From NCBI RefSeq assembly GCF_004321985.1, contig NZ_SCQN01000041.1, positions 1 through 64,000 on the forward strand: a stretch of DNA of 64,000 bases. Reading direction: 5' to 3'. Both the position numbers and the translations under genes were made by a program. This stretch comes from Castellaniella sp. (GTDB taxonomy: Bacteria > Pseudomonadota > Gammaproteobacteria > Burkholderiales > Burkholderiaceae_B). Positions 1 through 7,683 of the stretch are shown here, piece by piece; position 1 is the stretch's first letter; the number at the start of each line of letters is the position of its first letter. The notes beneath the pieces are model-generated. The model was not told the origin of the DNA. It ran no database searches and saw nothing but the letters and a program-made list of their open reading frames with translations.

Positions 1-69
1 CTCTGATGTGGACTAGCCCCCTGAAACACCGGACACGGTCACCCCCTAAAATTGCAGGTAGGCATACGA
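1..69. other. Window edge left of the IS256-family element, unassigned
   Basis: No coding frame can be supported here. Around positions 9-45 there is a run (ggactagccccctgaaac, then ccggacac) that resembles the outer end of an IS3-family element, but no transposase is present inside the window to confirm this. The sequence does not continue the integrase-like reading frame found on the far side of the IS256-family element, because a stop appears within a few codons in that frame. Confidence 0.25.
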
Positions 70-93
70 GATTGTGTCCCCGTGCGTGGTGTA
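70..93. repeat. Left terminal inverted repeat of the IS256-family element
   Basis: Starts gattgtgtcc and ends gtggtgta. It pairs with the complement of 1407-1430 at about 19 of 24 positions, with the outer ten bases identical. Confidence 0.75.
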
Positions 94-135
94 GCTTTCG
101 GCGTGACGGAGGCCGGGCGGGTTTGGTTGCGATTG

Positions 136-1336
136 CTAGTGTGCCACGACCGGCAGGTCGGTGACAGGCTGATCCACGATTTCGCTCAGCGTGTCGCGTG
201 GCATGTAGCGGGCCCGCTGAACCACCCACTCGTCGGTCTACTCAAGGAGGATGGCCCCCGACCAGACGCCGGACTGCGGCCTCGTTGGGGAAGTTGCCGA
301 CGACCTCGGTGCGGCGTTTGATCTCGTGGTTCAGCCGCTCGATCGGGTTGGTGCTGTGCAGCTTGGTGCGATGCGCAGGCGGGAAGCTCATGTAGGCCTG
401 GACGTCTTCCTCGGCGGCGTCCATCAGCGCGGCGGGCTTGGGCACGGTGGGGCGCAGCTGATCGGCGACACGGCGCCACTGCTCGCAAGCGGCCGCGGCA
501 GTGTCCTGAGCGAAGGCGGTCGCGATGAAGGCCGCGACCACCCGCTTGCCACGCCGGCCCGCGTAGGACAGGGCGTTGCGCATGAAGTGCACGCGGCAGC
601 GCTGCCAGCAGGCGGTGAGCACCTTGGGGACCGCCGCCTTGATGCCGCTGTGGTTGTCGGAGATCACCAGCTTCACGCCGCGCAGGCCCCGGTGAGTGAG
701 CCCACGCAGGAATCCCTTCCAGAACGCTTCGGCCTCCGAGGCACCGACATCCATACCCAGCACCTCGCGCCGGCCGTCGGCGTTCACGCCGACAGCGACG
801 ATCACCGCCACGCTCACGATGCGGCCCTCCTGGCGTGTCTTTACGTAGGTGGCATCGATCCACAGATACGGCCATTCACCCTCGATGAGGCGGTTTAGAA
901 GCGCCTGCACGCGTGTGTCGATCTCCTCACACAGGCGCGAGACCTCGCTCTTGGAGACGCCCGTGCCGCCCATGGCCTGCACCAGGGAATCCACCGAGCG
1001 GGTCGATACGCCTTGGATGTAGGCTTCCTGGATCACGGCGGCGAGCGCCTTCTCGGTCATGCGTCGCGGCTCCGGAAAGCTCGGGAAGTAGCTGCCCTGG
1101 CGCAGCTTCGGGATACGCAGCTCCACGGCGCCAGCGCGGGTCTGCCAGTCGCGATCCCGGTAACCGTTGCGCTGCGCGAGCCGCGTGCTGCACTTCTCGC
1201 CGTAGCCCGCTTCCGTGCGCGCTTGCACCTCCAGCTCCATCAGCCGCTGGCTGGCAAAGCCGATCATCTCGCGCAGCACATCGGCATCGGCGCTCTTCTC
1301 AAGCAGCCCCTGTAGTTGCATCATGTCATTGGTCAT
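136..1336 (-). pseudogene. IS256-family transposase, frameshifted with an extra stop
   Basis: Encodes a mutator-type DDE transposase. The start at 1336 follows a GAGGAG-like ribosome site. Visible motifs are WIDATY (first Asp), VISDNHSG (second Asp), CEQW (Glu) and the conserved [16 protein letters not shown] block near the C-terminus. The open frame ends early at 242, after RRLVGGHPP. Removing one base from the C run at 255-259 restores the family C-terminus (DEWVVQRARYMPRDT) down to a stop at 136-138, giving exactly 400 codons. Even then, a TAG at 238-240 stands where family members have Gln before TDEW. Two lesions are therefore visible, and loss of about the last 40 residues should make it inactive. 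Confidence 0.85.
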
Positions 1337-1406
1337 CGGTGGCTCCTCAGGTCGGGTCAGGTATGCAACCCAAACCCTAAACCCGAGCACTGCCGGTGAC
1401 CCCAGT

Positions 1407-1430
1407 TACACCACCACTAGGGACACAATC
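1407..1430. repeat. Right terminal inverted repeat of the IS256-family element
   Basis: Complement begins gattgtgtcc, as the left end does. The last three codons and the stop of the interrupted integrase-like frame come from this repeat, which fixes the insertion junction at 1430/1431. Confidence 0.75.
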
Positions 1431-1746
1431 CGTCTCTCCGGGAAGCCGAGTCGTCGCGATACCCTCCCCTCCTCTCCTGAGCTTCGTACTCTGCAACCAG
1501 TTCTTCCGCTTCCTCGCGGGATACACAAGTTTGTGAGCCGCTTCTCTTGGCGCCATTGGCCACCTTCCGCAGCAGCACCTGGAAGCAATTTTCCAGTTGC
1601 CGAACCGCCGGAGAGTAGCCCTCCGCCTTCAGCTCTTCGATGTAGCGGGCAACGGCGTCCTCGTTGCCGTACGAGAACAGCTTGGTCAGGTGCGGCCTTC
1701 TGGAGACGCTGACTTTGATCTTGCTGCGATTGACGATGGTGGGCAT
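1431..1746 (-). pseudogene. Site-specific integrase-like gene, N-terminal fragment cut by the IS256-family element
   Basis: About 105 residues of host sequence, then the frame runs into the IS repeat and stops at 1417-1419. It begins MPTIVNRSKIKVSV and contains SGSQTCVSREEAEELVAEYEA. This is the kind of arm-type DNA-binding N-terminus with an EAE..V...E block seen ahead of the core-binding domain in tyrosine recombinases. An AGAGG ribosome site lies just upstream. The catalytic domain is absent from the window. The gene points away from the 3' end of tRNA-Pro, the normal layout for a tRNA-borne island integrase. The family call rests on weak N-terminal similarity; an uncharacterised island protein remains possible. 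Confidence 0.5.
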
Positions 1747-1763
1747 GCTGGCCTCTCACTACA

Positions 1764-1779
1764 AAAGTGATTGCACTTT
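1764..1779. promoter_or_regulatory. Palindrome upstream of the integrase-like gene
   Basis: AAAGTG, four bases, CACTTT: a perfect 6-bp inverted repeat 17 bp upstream of the integrase-like start. Its place and symmetry suit an operator for a repressor or excisionase, but no partner is visible. Function is inferred. Confidence 0.3.
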
Positions 1780-1822
1780 CGTATAGGCAAAAGGGCCAGC
1801 TTTCATGGAGACCACTTTAAAA

Positions 1823-1845
1823 GGCTCTACATCACGAACGGGGGA
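1823..1845. repeat. Left terminal inverted repeat of the ISL3-family element
   Basis: Starts ggctctac and ends cggggga. It matches the complement of 3105-3127 at 18 of 23 positions. Confidence 0.7.
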
Positions 1846-1901
1846 CACCAGCATTCATTAGACTTGTTTTTGCGACGAACACTTCTAATGGAGCAATGCC
1901 G

Positions 1902-3092
1902 ATGTCCCCGCTTGATTCTATCTTAGGACTGGACGGTCTGGCCGTCGAACGCGTCGAACGCCACCGCGATATTCACGTCTGGGCCCGGCCTGAGCAGCGC
2001 CCCGCCTGCCTGCACTGCGGCAGCGAGGGCCTGCGCATCAAGGCCACACACCGCAGGACGCTTAAACACACCCGCCAGGGCAACCAGCTCATGATGCTGC
2101 ACCTCTCGGTGCCCAAGTACCACTGCCCGAGCTGCAATCACTACTTCCGTCACCGCTTCGCCGGTATCCGGCCCCGGCGCCGGGCGACAGAGTCCTATCG
2201 TCTGGAGGTCTTCGAGGCCCACGATGGGGGCGTGAGCCAGCGCCGGCTCACCGCCACCCACCGCATTGGCAGCGCCACTGTCGAACGCTGGTATCAATCC
2301 TTTGTGCGCCAGCGCGTCAGTGAACTATCGGGCAGAACCTGCCCCCAGGTGCTGGGCATCGACGAGCACTTCTTCACCCGCAAAAAGGGCTACGCCACCA
2401 CGCTCGTGGATCTGAGAAACCACAAGGTGTTCGATGTCGTGCTGGGGCGCTCCGAGGCAAGCCTGCGCAGTTACCTCAAGCGCCTGCCCGGGCGCGAGCA
2501 AGTGCGCATCATTGTCATGGATCTGTCCGAGACCTACCGCGCCATCGCCCGTCGGTACTTCCCCAACGCCCTAATCGTGGCCGACCGCTTCCACGTCGTG
2601 TGCCTCGTGAACCAGCACTTCTTAAAGCTCTGGCAGCAGCACGACCCCGAGGGCCGCAAGAATCGGGGACTGTTGAGCCTCATGCGCCGCCACGCCTGGA
2701 ATCTGACCGGACCGCAGCAGGCGCGCCTGGCCCAGTATCTGCAAGCCTACCCGGTACTCCGGGCGCTCTACGGGGCCAAACAGCGCCTGGTGCAATTCCT
2801 GTCGATCAAGAAGATTCGGGCCAAACACGCCCGACGGCTGCTGCCCCAGTTCCTCGCCCTCATCGAGCAGTTCACTGACAGCCCGGCCAGGGCGTTGGCC
2901 GCTACGTTAACATCGTGGCTGGAGCCCATCGTGCGCATGTGGCGCTTCTCGCGGTCTAACGGGATTACGGAGGGCTTCCACACCAAAATGGAGATGCTCT
3001 CGCGCAGGGCGTATGGCTTCAGGAATTTTGAGAATTACCGCTTGAGAGTCTTGGCTCAATGCGGTTGGAGCGGTGTGATTAACCGCGTCTGA
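1902..3092 (+). CDS. ISL3-family transposase
   Basis: A DDE transposase that moves the surrounding element. Two CxxC pairs near residues 38-41 and 77-80 form the N-terminal zinc-binding region. A helix-turn-helix segment follows (RRLTATHRIGSATVERW). Likely catalytic residues are Asp in LGIDEHFF (about 156), Asp in IVMDLSETY (about 209) and Glu in SNGITEGFHTK (about 359). An ATG lies at 1896, but the GGAG at 1890-1893 sits only two bases from it, while the in-frame ATG at 1902 has a normal 8-base spacing. The later start is preferred, giving 396 residues. Length and motifs look intact, so this copy may still be active. Confidence 0.88.
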   Translation: MSPLDSILGLDGLAVERVERHRDIHVWARPEQRPACLHCGSEGLRIKATHRRTLKHTRQGNQLMMLHLSVPKYHCPSCNHYFRHRFAGIRPRRRATESYRLEVFEAHDGGVSQRRLTATHRIGSATVERWYQSFVRQRVSELSGRTCPQVLGIDEHFFTRKKGYATTLVDLRNHKVFDVVLGRSEASLRSYLKRLPGREQVRIIVMDLSETYRAIARRYFPNALIVADRFHVVCLVNQHFLKLWQQHDPEGRKNRGLLSLMRRHAWNLTGPQQARLAQYLQAYPVLRALYGAKQRLVQFLSIKKIRAKHARRLLPQFLALIEQFTDSPARALAATLTSWLEPIVRMWRFSRSNGITEGFHTKMEMLSRRAYGFRNFENYRLRVLAQCGWSGVINRV

Positions 3093-3104
3093 TGAATGCT
3101 CACA

Positions 3105-3127
3105 TCCCCCGATAATGGGGTAGAGCC
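3105..3127. repeat. Right terminal inverted repeat of the ISL3-family element
   Basis: Complement reads ggctctac at the outer end. It pairs with 1823-1845. Confidence 0.7.
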
Positions 3128-3163
3128 GGTTTTGATTTACAAGGAGAAGAAAGACAAGAAAAA

Positions 3164-3240
3164 TGGTCGGGGTGACATGATTCGAACATGCGACTCCTAC
3201 GTCCCGAACGTAGTACTCTACCAGGCTGAGCTACACCCCG
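3164..3240 (-). tRNA. tRNA-Pro (anticodon CGG)
   Basis: A 77-nt cloverleaf on the minus strand. The acceptor stem CGGGGTG pairs with CACCCCG, followed by A and an encoded CCA. The anticodon stem CTACG/CGTAG encloses the loop TTCGGGA, so the anticodon is CGG (proline CCG codons, common in this GC-rich DNA). The T loop is TTCGAAT. Its 3' end faces the mobile DNA at 1-3127. The 3' end of a tRNA gene is a classic attachment site, and the nearby integrase-like fragment fits that. Confidence 0.95.
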
Positions 3241-3257
3241 ACGGTGTGACTGACGGG

Positions 3258-3287
3258 CTATAACGATGCCCACCACGGGAACTTCAA
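3258..3287 (-). promoter_or_regulatory. Possible promoter of tRNA-Pro
   Basis: On the minus strand TTGAAG (-35-like, 3282-3287) is followed after 18 bases by TTATAG (-10-like, 3258-3263), about 17 bases before the 5' end of the tRNA. The -35 box overlaps the last codons of ispB. Agreement with the sigma70 consensus is moderate. Confidence 0.4.
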
Positions 3288-4249
3288 CGGTCGCGCTCGA
3301 CCGCGAAAGCACAGAATTTTAGCAGAGTTTCGCGATATCCGGAATTCGGGAAGGCGGACAGCGCCTCACGTGCACGATCCGCTTCCGCATGGGCTGCGGC
3401 ACGCGTGTAGTCGAGCGCGTCCGTGGCATGGATGGCCCGGGCCACGGCGTCGAAGTCGGCGTGGCCTGTTTCGATGGCGCCCCGGATCAGGGCGCGCTGA
3501 TCCGCCGTGCCGACCTCCATGACCCGGATCAGGGGCAACGTCGGTTTGCCTTCGCGCAGGTCGTCGCCCACGTTCTTGCCCAATGCCTGCACATCGCCGC
3601 TGTAATCCAGCACGTCGTCGATCAACTGGAAGGCCGTGCCGACATGGCGGCCATAGGATGCGGCCGCCGTCTGCAGCTCGGGGCTTGTGCAGGAAATGAT
3701 GGCGCCGACTTCAGCGGCCGCCTCGAAGAGCTTGGCTGTCTTGTAGCGCACCACCCGCAGGTAGCGATCCAGCGAGACGTCAGGATCATGCACGTTGAGC
3801 AACTGCAGGACTTCGCCTTCGGCAATCACGGTGGTGGCAGCGGACAACACCGCCATGGCCGCCATGGAATCGGTCTCGACCATCATCTCGAAGGAGCGCG
3901 AATACAGGTAGTCGCCCACCAGTACGCTGGCCGCATTGCCGAACACCGCATTTGCTGTCTCGCGCCCGCGGCGCATGTCGGACTCGTCGACCACGTCGTC
4001 GTGCAGCAGCGTGGCCGTGTGGATGAACTCCACGACCGCCGCCAGCCGATGGTGATTGACACCCTGGTAGCCCAGCGCGTTGGCCACCAGGAGGACCATG
4101 GCCGGCCGCATGCGCTTGCCGCCCGCGCCCACGATATAGTCGCCGATCGTGCGGATCAGCACGACCTCGGAGTCCAGGCGCGCGCGAATGACCGCGTCGA
4201 CCGCCTGCATGTCGGACACGATGGGGGCAAACAGTTCAGAGAAATTCAA
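3284..4249 (-). CDS. ispB: Octaprenyl diphosphate synthase (polyprenyl synthetase)
   Basis: Builds the long isoprenoid side chain of ubiquinone by adding isopentenyl units to farnesyl diphosphate in the cytoplasm. Both Asp-rich motifs are present: LLHDDVVDESDMRRG, binding the allylic diphosphate, and FQLIDDVLDYSGD. GGKRMRP near the N-terminus binds isopentenyl diphosphate. The open frame begins at a TTG at 4282, but family members begin at about NFSELFAPI. I therefore chose the TTG at 4249, although no clear ribosome site is seen. It lies upstream of tRNA-Pro on the same strand. Its product supplies the substrate for the ubi genes at 30.6-34.9 kb. Confidence 0.92.
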   Translation of the reverse strand: MNFSELFAPIVSDMQAVDAVIRARLDSEVVLIRTIGDYIVGAGGKRMRPAMVLLVANALGYQGVNHHRLAAVVEFIHTATLLHDDVVDESDMRRGRETANAVFGNAASVLVGDYLYSRSFEMMVETDSMAAMAVLSAATTVIAEGEVLQLLNVHDPDVSLDRYLRVVRYKTAKLFEAAAEVGAIISCTSPELQTAAASYGRHVGTAFQLIDDVLDYSGDVQALGKNVGDDLREGKPTLPLIRVMEVGTADQRALIRGAIETGHADFDAVARAIHATDALDYTRAAAHAEADRAREALSAFPNSGYRETLLKFCAFAVERDR

Positions 4250-4265
4250 GACGGACCCGAATACT

Positions 4266-4283
4266 GTTGGGCGTCCGCCCAAC
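4266..4283. repeat. Perfect inverted repeat in the ispB/DUF815 divergent region
   Basis: GTTGGGCG, two bases, CGCCCAAC: an 8-bp perfect palindrome between ispB and the divergently transcribed ATPase gene. It could be an operator for either gene or an RNA hairpin. If ispB began at the upstream TTG, the palindrome would be coding. Confidence 0.45.
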
Positions 4284-4334
4284 GCGGCCGCAAAGCCCAG
4301 ATTATACTTTCCGTGTCATATTCAGGAGAACTCA

Positions 4335-5204
4335 GTGGCCGCCACCGCCGAAATACAGGAACTCATGGACCGGGCGTTGTCCGTACTGACACAGATCGAG
4401 GCCTGGCTACCGCCGGCGCCCCCTCCCATCGACTGGACCGCCCATGCCTTCCGCTGGCAGCGACGCGGGGCGCGCGGCTGGCTGGACGCGGTGCACGTCG
4501 TCGCCCCCATTCATCTCCAGGATCTGCAGCACATCGACCGCCAGAAGGCGATCATCGAGCGCAACACCTTGGCCTTCCTGCTCGGCAAGCCGGCCAATAA
4601 TGTGCTCATGACTGGCGCGCGCGGCACCGGGAAGAGTTCCCTGGTGCGGGCCATGCTGGATGCCCACGCGAATCGGGGTCTGCGGCTCATCGAGATCGAC
4701 AAGTCCGATCTGGGGGACCTGGGCCAGATCACCGAGCTGATCCAGGGGCGGCCCGAGCGCTTCATCGTGTTCTGCGATGACCTGTCCTTCGAAGAAGGCG
4801 AGGCCAGCTACAAGGCGCTCAAGTCCGCACTGGACGGCTCGGTTTCCTCGCCCGGCGACAATCTGCTGATCTACGCCACGTCCAACCGCCGGCATCTGAT
4901 GCCGGAATACATGCACGAAAACCTGCAGGCCGAACACCAATCGGACGGCGAAATCCACCCGGGCGAGACCGTCGAGGAAAAGATTTCACTTTCGGAACGA
5001 TTCGGTCTGTGGCTATCGTTCTACCCGTTTGCCCAGGACGATTACCTGGACATCGTGAACCACTGGCTGCAAATCCAGGGGTGCCCGGCACCGCAGATCG
5101 AGGCCGCCCGCACCGAGGCGCTGCAATGGGCGCTAGAACGAGGCTCGCGCTCTGGGCGGGTGGCCCGGCAGTTCGCACGCGACTGGGCGGCCCGCCATGT
5201 CTGA
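4335..5204 (+). CDS. DUF815-family AAA+ ATPase
   Basis: A cytoplasmic P-loop ATPase of unknown role, conserved in proteobacteria. The GTG start at 4335 is preceded by AGGAG at a good distance, giving 289 residues. The Walker A motif is GARGTGKSS (about residue 93). [13 protein letters not shown] fits Walker B, followed by [11 protein letters not shown] (sensor-1-like) and a C-terminal [12 protein letters not shown] helix. It overlaps the next gene by 8 bp, so the two are probably translated together. It diverges from ispB. Bacterial relatives commonly sit beside mutT, as here. Function is not known; only ATP binding can be stated. Confidence 0.85.
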   Translation: MAATAEIQELMDRALSVLTQIEAWLPPAPPPIDWTAHAFRWQRRGARGWLDAVHVVAPIHLQDLQHIDRQKAIIERNTLAFLLGKPANNVLMTGARGTGKSSLVRAMLDAHANRGLRLIEIDKSDLGDLGQITELIQGRPERFIVFCDDLSFEEGEASYKALKSALDGSVSSPGDNLLIYATSNRRHLMPEYMHENLQAEHQSDGEIHPGETVEEKISLSERFGLWLSFYPFAQDDYLDIVNHWLQIQGCPAPQIEAARTEALQWALERGSRSGRVARQFARDWAARHV

Positions 5205-6192
5205 GAAACCATACATTCGGGTCGCAGCCGGCCTGATCCTGGATCAACGCGGCCGCCTGCTGCTGGGGCAACGCCCAGACGGTAAGGCCTGGCCGGGCTG
5301 GTGGGAATTCCCCGGCGGCAAGATCGAGGCCGGAGAAACGGTGCAACAGGCGCTGGTGCGGGAACTGGACGAAGAACTCGGCATTCGCGCCACCCATGTG
5401 TACCCCTGGGTCGTCCATGTGCACGAATACCCAAAGACCATCGTGGAGCTGGCATTCTGCCAAGTCACGGCCTGGGAGGGCGAGCCGCACGGCCGCGAAA
5501 ACCAGGCGCTGGACTGGGTGGATCCCTGGGCGGTTCGCCTCGACGAATCCGAACACCCCATCGCGCCGGGCGGCGGGTCGCTGCTGCCGGCTGCCGCCCC
5601 ACCGTTGCGCTGGTTGCGCCTGCCCATACACTACCGGATCAGCCACATCGGCGCGCCCGACCGGCTGGACGACTGGCTGAGCGAACTGCGCCAGGAACTA
5701 ATGCATGGGCTGAAACTGGTGCAGTTCCGGGAAGCGTCATGGCCCGGCGACGAACCTTCGCTGCGCCAGGCCTTCGAAGCCACGCTGGCGTTGTGCCGCC
5801 AGCACGACGCACGCTGCCTCATCAACAGCCGCCACCCGCACGCCTGGTGGTCCCTGGCGGACGGAGTGCAGCTGCGGGCCGCCGACGCCCGTGAAATCCT
5901 GCGCCAGGACACACGCCCCCCCGGCTGGCTGGGCATTTCGGCGCACGACGAAGAGGAAATTGCCTGCGCACGACAGCTCCAGGCGGACTTCGTGGTGCTG
6001 GGTCACGCGCTGCCGACGCCCAGCCATCCCCAGGATCCGCCGCTGGGCTGGGAACGCTTCCAGACGTTGGCGCTAGGCGCCGGGCGCCCCGTATTTGCCA
6101 TCGGCGGGCAATCGGCCGCCACACTGGAGACGGCCCGCCTGCACGGCGCGCACGGCATCGCCGCGCAGCGCGGTGTTCTGATCGCCCACTGA
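5197..6192 (+). CDS. Nudix hydrolase fused to a ThiE/TenI-like domain
   Basis: A two-domain protein of 331 residues. The N-terminal MutT-like part (about 1-130) has a complete Nudix box at residues 41-63 (GKIEAGE to REL.EELG) and probably removes oxidised dGTP. The C-terminal part (about 140-331) has the thiamine-phosphate-synthase/TenI barrel pattern: [22 protein letters not shown]. The normally conserved Lys in the QLREK element is Ala here (VQFREA), so thiamine phosphate synthase activity is doubtful. This fusion occurs in many betaproteobacteria. The gene overlaps the DUF815 ATPase gene. Confidence 0.88.
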   Translation: MSEKPYIRVAAGLILDQRGRLLLGQRPDGKAWPGWWEFPGGKIEAGETVQQALVRELDEELGIRATHVYPWVVHVHEYPKTIVELAFCQVTAWEGEPHGRENQALDWVDPWAVRLDESEHPIAPGGGSLLPAAAPPLRWLRLPIHYRISHIGAPDRLDDWLSELRQELMHGLKLVQFREASWPGDEPSLRQAFEATLALCRQHDARCLINSRHPHAWWSLADGVQLRAADAREILRQDTRPPGWLGISAHDEEEIACARQLQADFVVLGHALPTPSHPQDPPLGWERFQTLALGAGRPVFAIGGQSAATLETARLHGAHGIAAQRGVLIAH

Positions 6193-7683
6193 TCAGGGCT
6201 GGTCGGTGGCGGTAGGCACACCGGCACCAGCCAGTCCGGGCCATCCGCCACCCAGCGCCGCCACGAGCTGCACGGCCACATCCAGACGCTGCGCCTGCAG
6301 ACTCAGTGCATTCTGCTCAGCACTCAGGGCGCTGGCCTGCGCCTGCACCACGATCAGATAATCCACCAGGCCCGCCTGATACTGGTTGACCGTCTGGCGC
6401 AAGGTCTCGCGGGCGGCGGTCAGCGCACGATCTTGCGCCGCCTGCTCGCCAACCATGTCATGCGCCTGCACCAGCGCATCCTCGACCTCTCGCAGCGCAT
6501 CCAGCACGGTCTTGCGATATGCGGCGGCCTGGACATCGTAGGCCGCGCGCGCCTGCGTCACGGCGGCACTGCGCGCACCGCCGTCGAATATCGTCATGGC
6601 CAGCGCTGGACCCAGCGTCCAGAAACGTGCCGGCACGGTGAGCCACGAGGCGAACGCACCTGCACTGTACCCACCCTGCGCGCTGAGCGTCAGATCAGGA
6701 AACCAGGCCGCCTGAGCCACGCCGATCTGCGCATTGGCCTGGGCCGCACGCCGCTCGGCGGCCGCGATGTCCGGCCGGTGCTGCAACAGGGACGATGGAA
6801 CGCCCGCCGGGACGCCCGGCACTGCAGGCAGGCCCTGACCGTCCGGCACCTGGAACCGGGCAGGCACCTCGCCCAGCAAAACGGCAATGGCGTGAACCTG
6901 CTGCGCACGCTGCCAGCCGAGACGAATGCGCTGAACCCGCGTCTGGTCGAGCTGCGCGGAAGCCGCCGCCACGTCGGCCGGCGATGCGACGCCAGCCGCC
7001 AGGCGGTTGCGTGTCATCTCCAGCGCCCGGGAATACTCCTGCAGGGTGCGCGCCAGCAAAGCATCCTGCAGCTGGCTCAGACGAACGGCAAAATAGGCCT
7101 GCGCCAGCGTCGACTGCAGGCTCAGCCGCATCCCGGCCAGGTCCGCCGCGCTGGCCTGCGCGCTGGCCTGCGCGGCCTCCACATTGCGGCGTACCCGCCC
7201 CCACAGATCGGCTTCCCAGTTCACGCTGCCCGTCAGGGTGTAGGTGTTGACCGGGCCGCCACCGGATGCGCCCCGGGCGCCGCGCTCCCCGGATGTGGAC
7301 GCACCCACTGTCGGGAACAATCCTGCCCGGGAAGCCGACAGCGCCGCGCGCGCCTGACGATACCGGGCTTCGGATTGCGCCAGATCGGGATTCGCGTGAG
7401 GCATCTGCACCATCAGATCATCGAGAACGTGGTCGCCAAACGTGTGCCACCACCCCTGCACCACCGCCATCTCGGGCTGGGCCGGATACCATCGACCATC
7501 AGGTGCACCACCATACGCGGACCCGACTTCCTGCGCCGGACGGTGGTAATCGGGCCCCACTGCACAGGCGCTCAGCAGCAGGCTCACTCCCACTGCCAGC
7601 CAAAGCGAGGACAAGCATCGCGGACGTCTGCCGTCGATCGGGCACTGAGGTTTGGTCATGTCTGGTTTCCTGTCATCCGACAA
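6193..7683 (-). CDS. RND efflux outer-membrane lipoprotein (NodT/OprM family)
   Basis: Forms the outer-membrane channel of the adjacent pump. The N-terminus has a lipoprotein signal with lipobox LSAC (Cys about 40), then AVGPDYHRP, the usual start of mature OprM/NodT proteins. Two repeated helical blocks (RYRQARAALSASRAGLFPTV and ERRAAQANAQIGVAQAAWFP) match the family's tandem structure. Its start overlaps the end of the upstream pump gene by 11 bp, with GGAG seven bases before the ATG. It is the last gene of the operon and converges on the Nudix gene with no space between the stops, and no terminator is visible. Confidence 0.9.
   Translation of the reverse strand: MSDDRKPDMTKPQCPIDGRRPRCLSSLWLAVGVSLLLSACAVGPDYHRPAQEVGSAYGGAPDGRWYPAQPEMAVVQGWWHTFGDHVLDDLMVQMPHANPDLAQSEARYRQARAALSASRAGLFPTVGASTSGERGARGASGGGPVNTYTLTGSVNWEADLWGRVRRNVEAAQASAQASAADLAGMRLSLQSTLAQAYFAVRLSQLQDALLARTLQEYSRALEMTRNRLAAGVASPADVAAASAQLDQTRVQRIRLGWQRAQQVHAIAVLLGEVPARFQVPDGQGLPAVPGVPAGVPSSLLQHRPDIAAAERRAAQANAQIGVAQAAWFPDLTLSAQGGYSAGAFASWLTVPARFWTLGPALAMTIFDGGARSAAVTQARAAYDVQAAAYRKTVLDALREVEDALVQAHDMVGEQAAQDRALTAARETLRQTVNQYQAGLVDYLIVVQAQASALSAEQNALSLQAQRLDVAVQLVAALGGGWPGLAGAGVPTATDQP

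Larger units (their letters stand above)
70..1430 (-). mobile_element. IS256-family insertion sequence (defective)
   Basis: A 1361-bp element bounded by imperfect terminal inverted repeats. The left end begins gattgtgtcc and the right end is the complement of the same ten bases, with about 19 of 24 positions matching. It holds one gene, an IS256-family (mutator-type) transposase on the minus strand that is broken near its 3' end. IS256-family elements normally leave 8-9 bp target duplications. The nine bases on each side (ggcatacga and cgtctctcc) do not match, so one flank has probably been rearranged after insertion. The right end lies inside an integrase-like gene. Confidence 0.8.
1823..3127 (+). 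mobile_element. ISL3-family insertion sequence (apparently complete)
   Basis: A 1305-bp element with long imperfect terminal repeats: ggctctac at the left, and its complement with tagagcc at the right, matching 18 of the outer 23 bases. Further inward the two ends share gggga and agcattcat. It carries one intact transposase. ISL3-family elements usually make 8-bp target duplications; the flanks (ctttaaaa and ggttttga) do not match, so a duplication cannot be shown. It ends 36 bp from the 3' end of tRNA-Pro. Confidence 0.8.

Noticed and set aside
1417-1746. Reading the integrase-like frame as a complete small gene of 109 residues
   Set aside because: The last codons and stop come from the IS terminal repeat, so the end is an insertion artefact.
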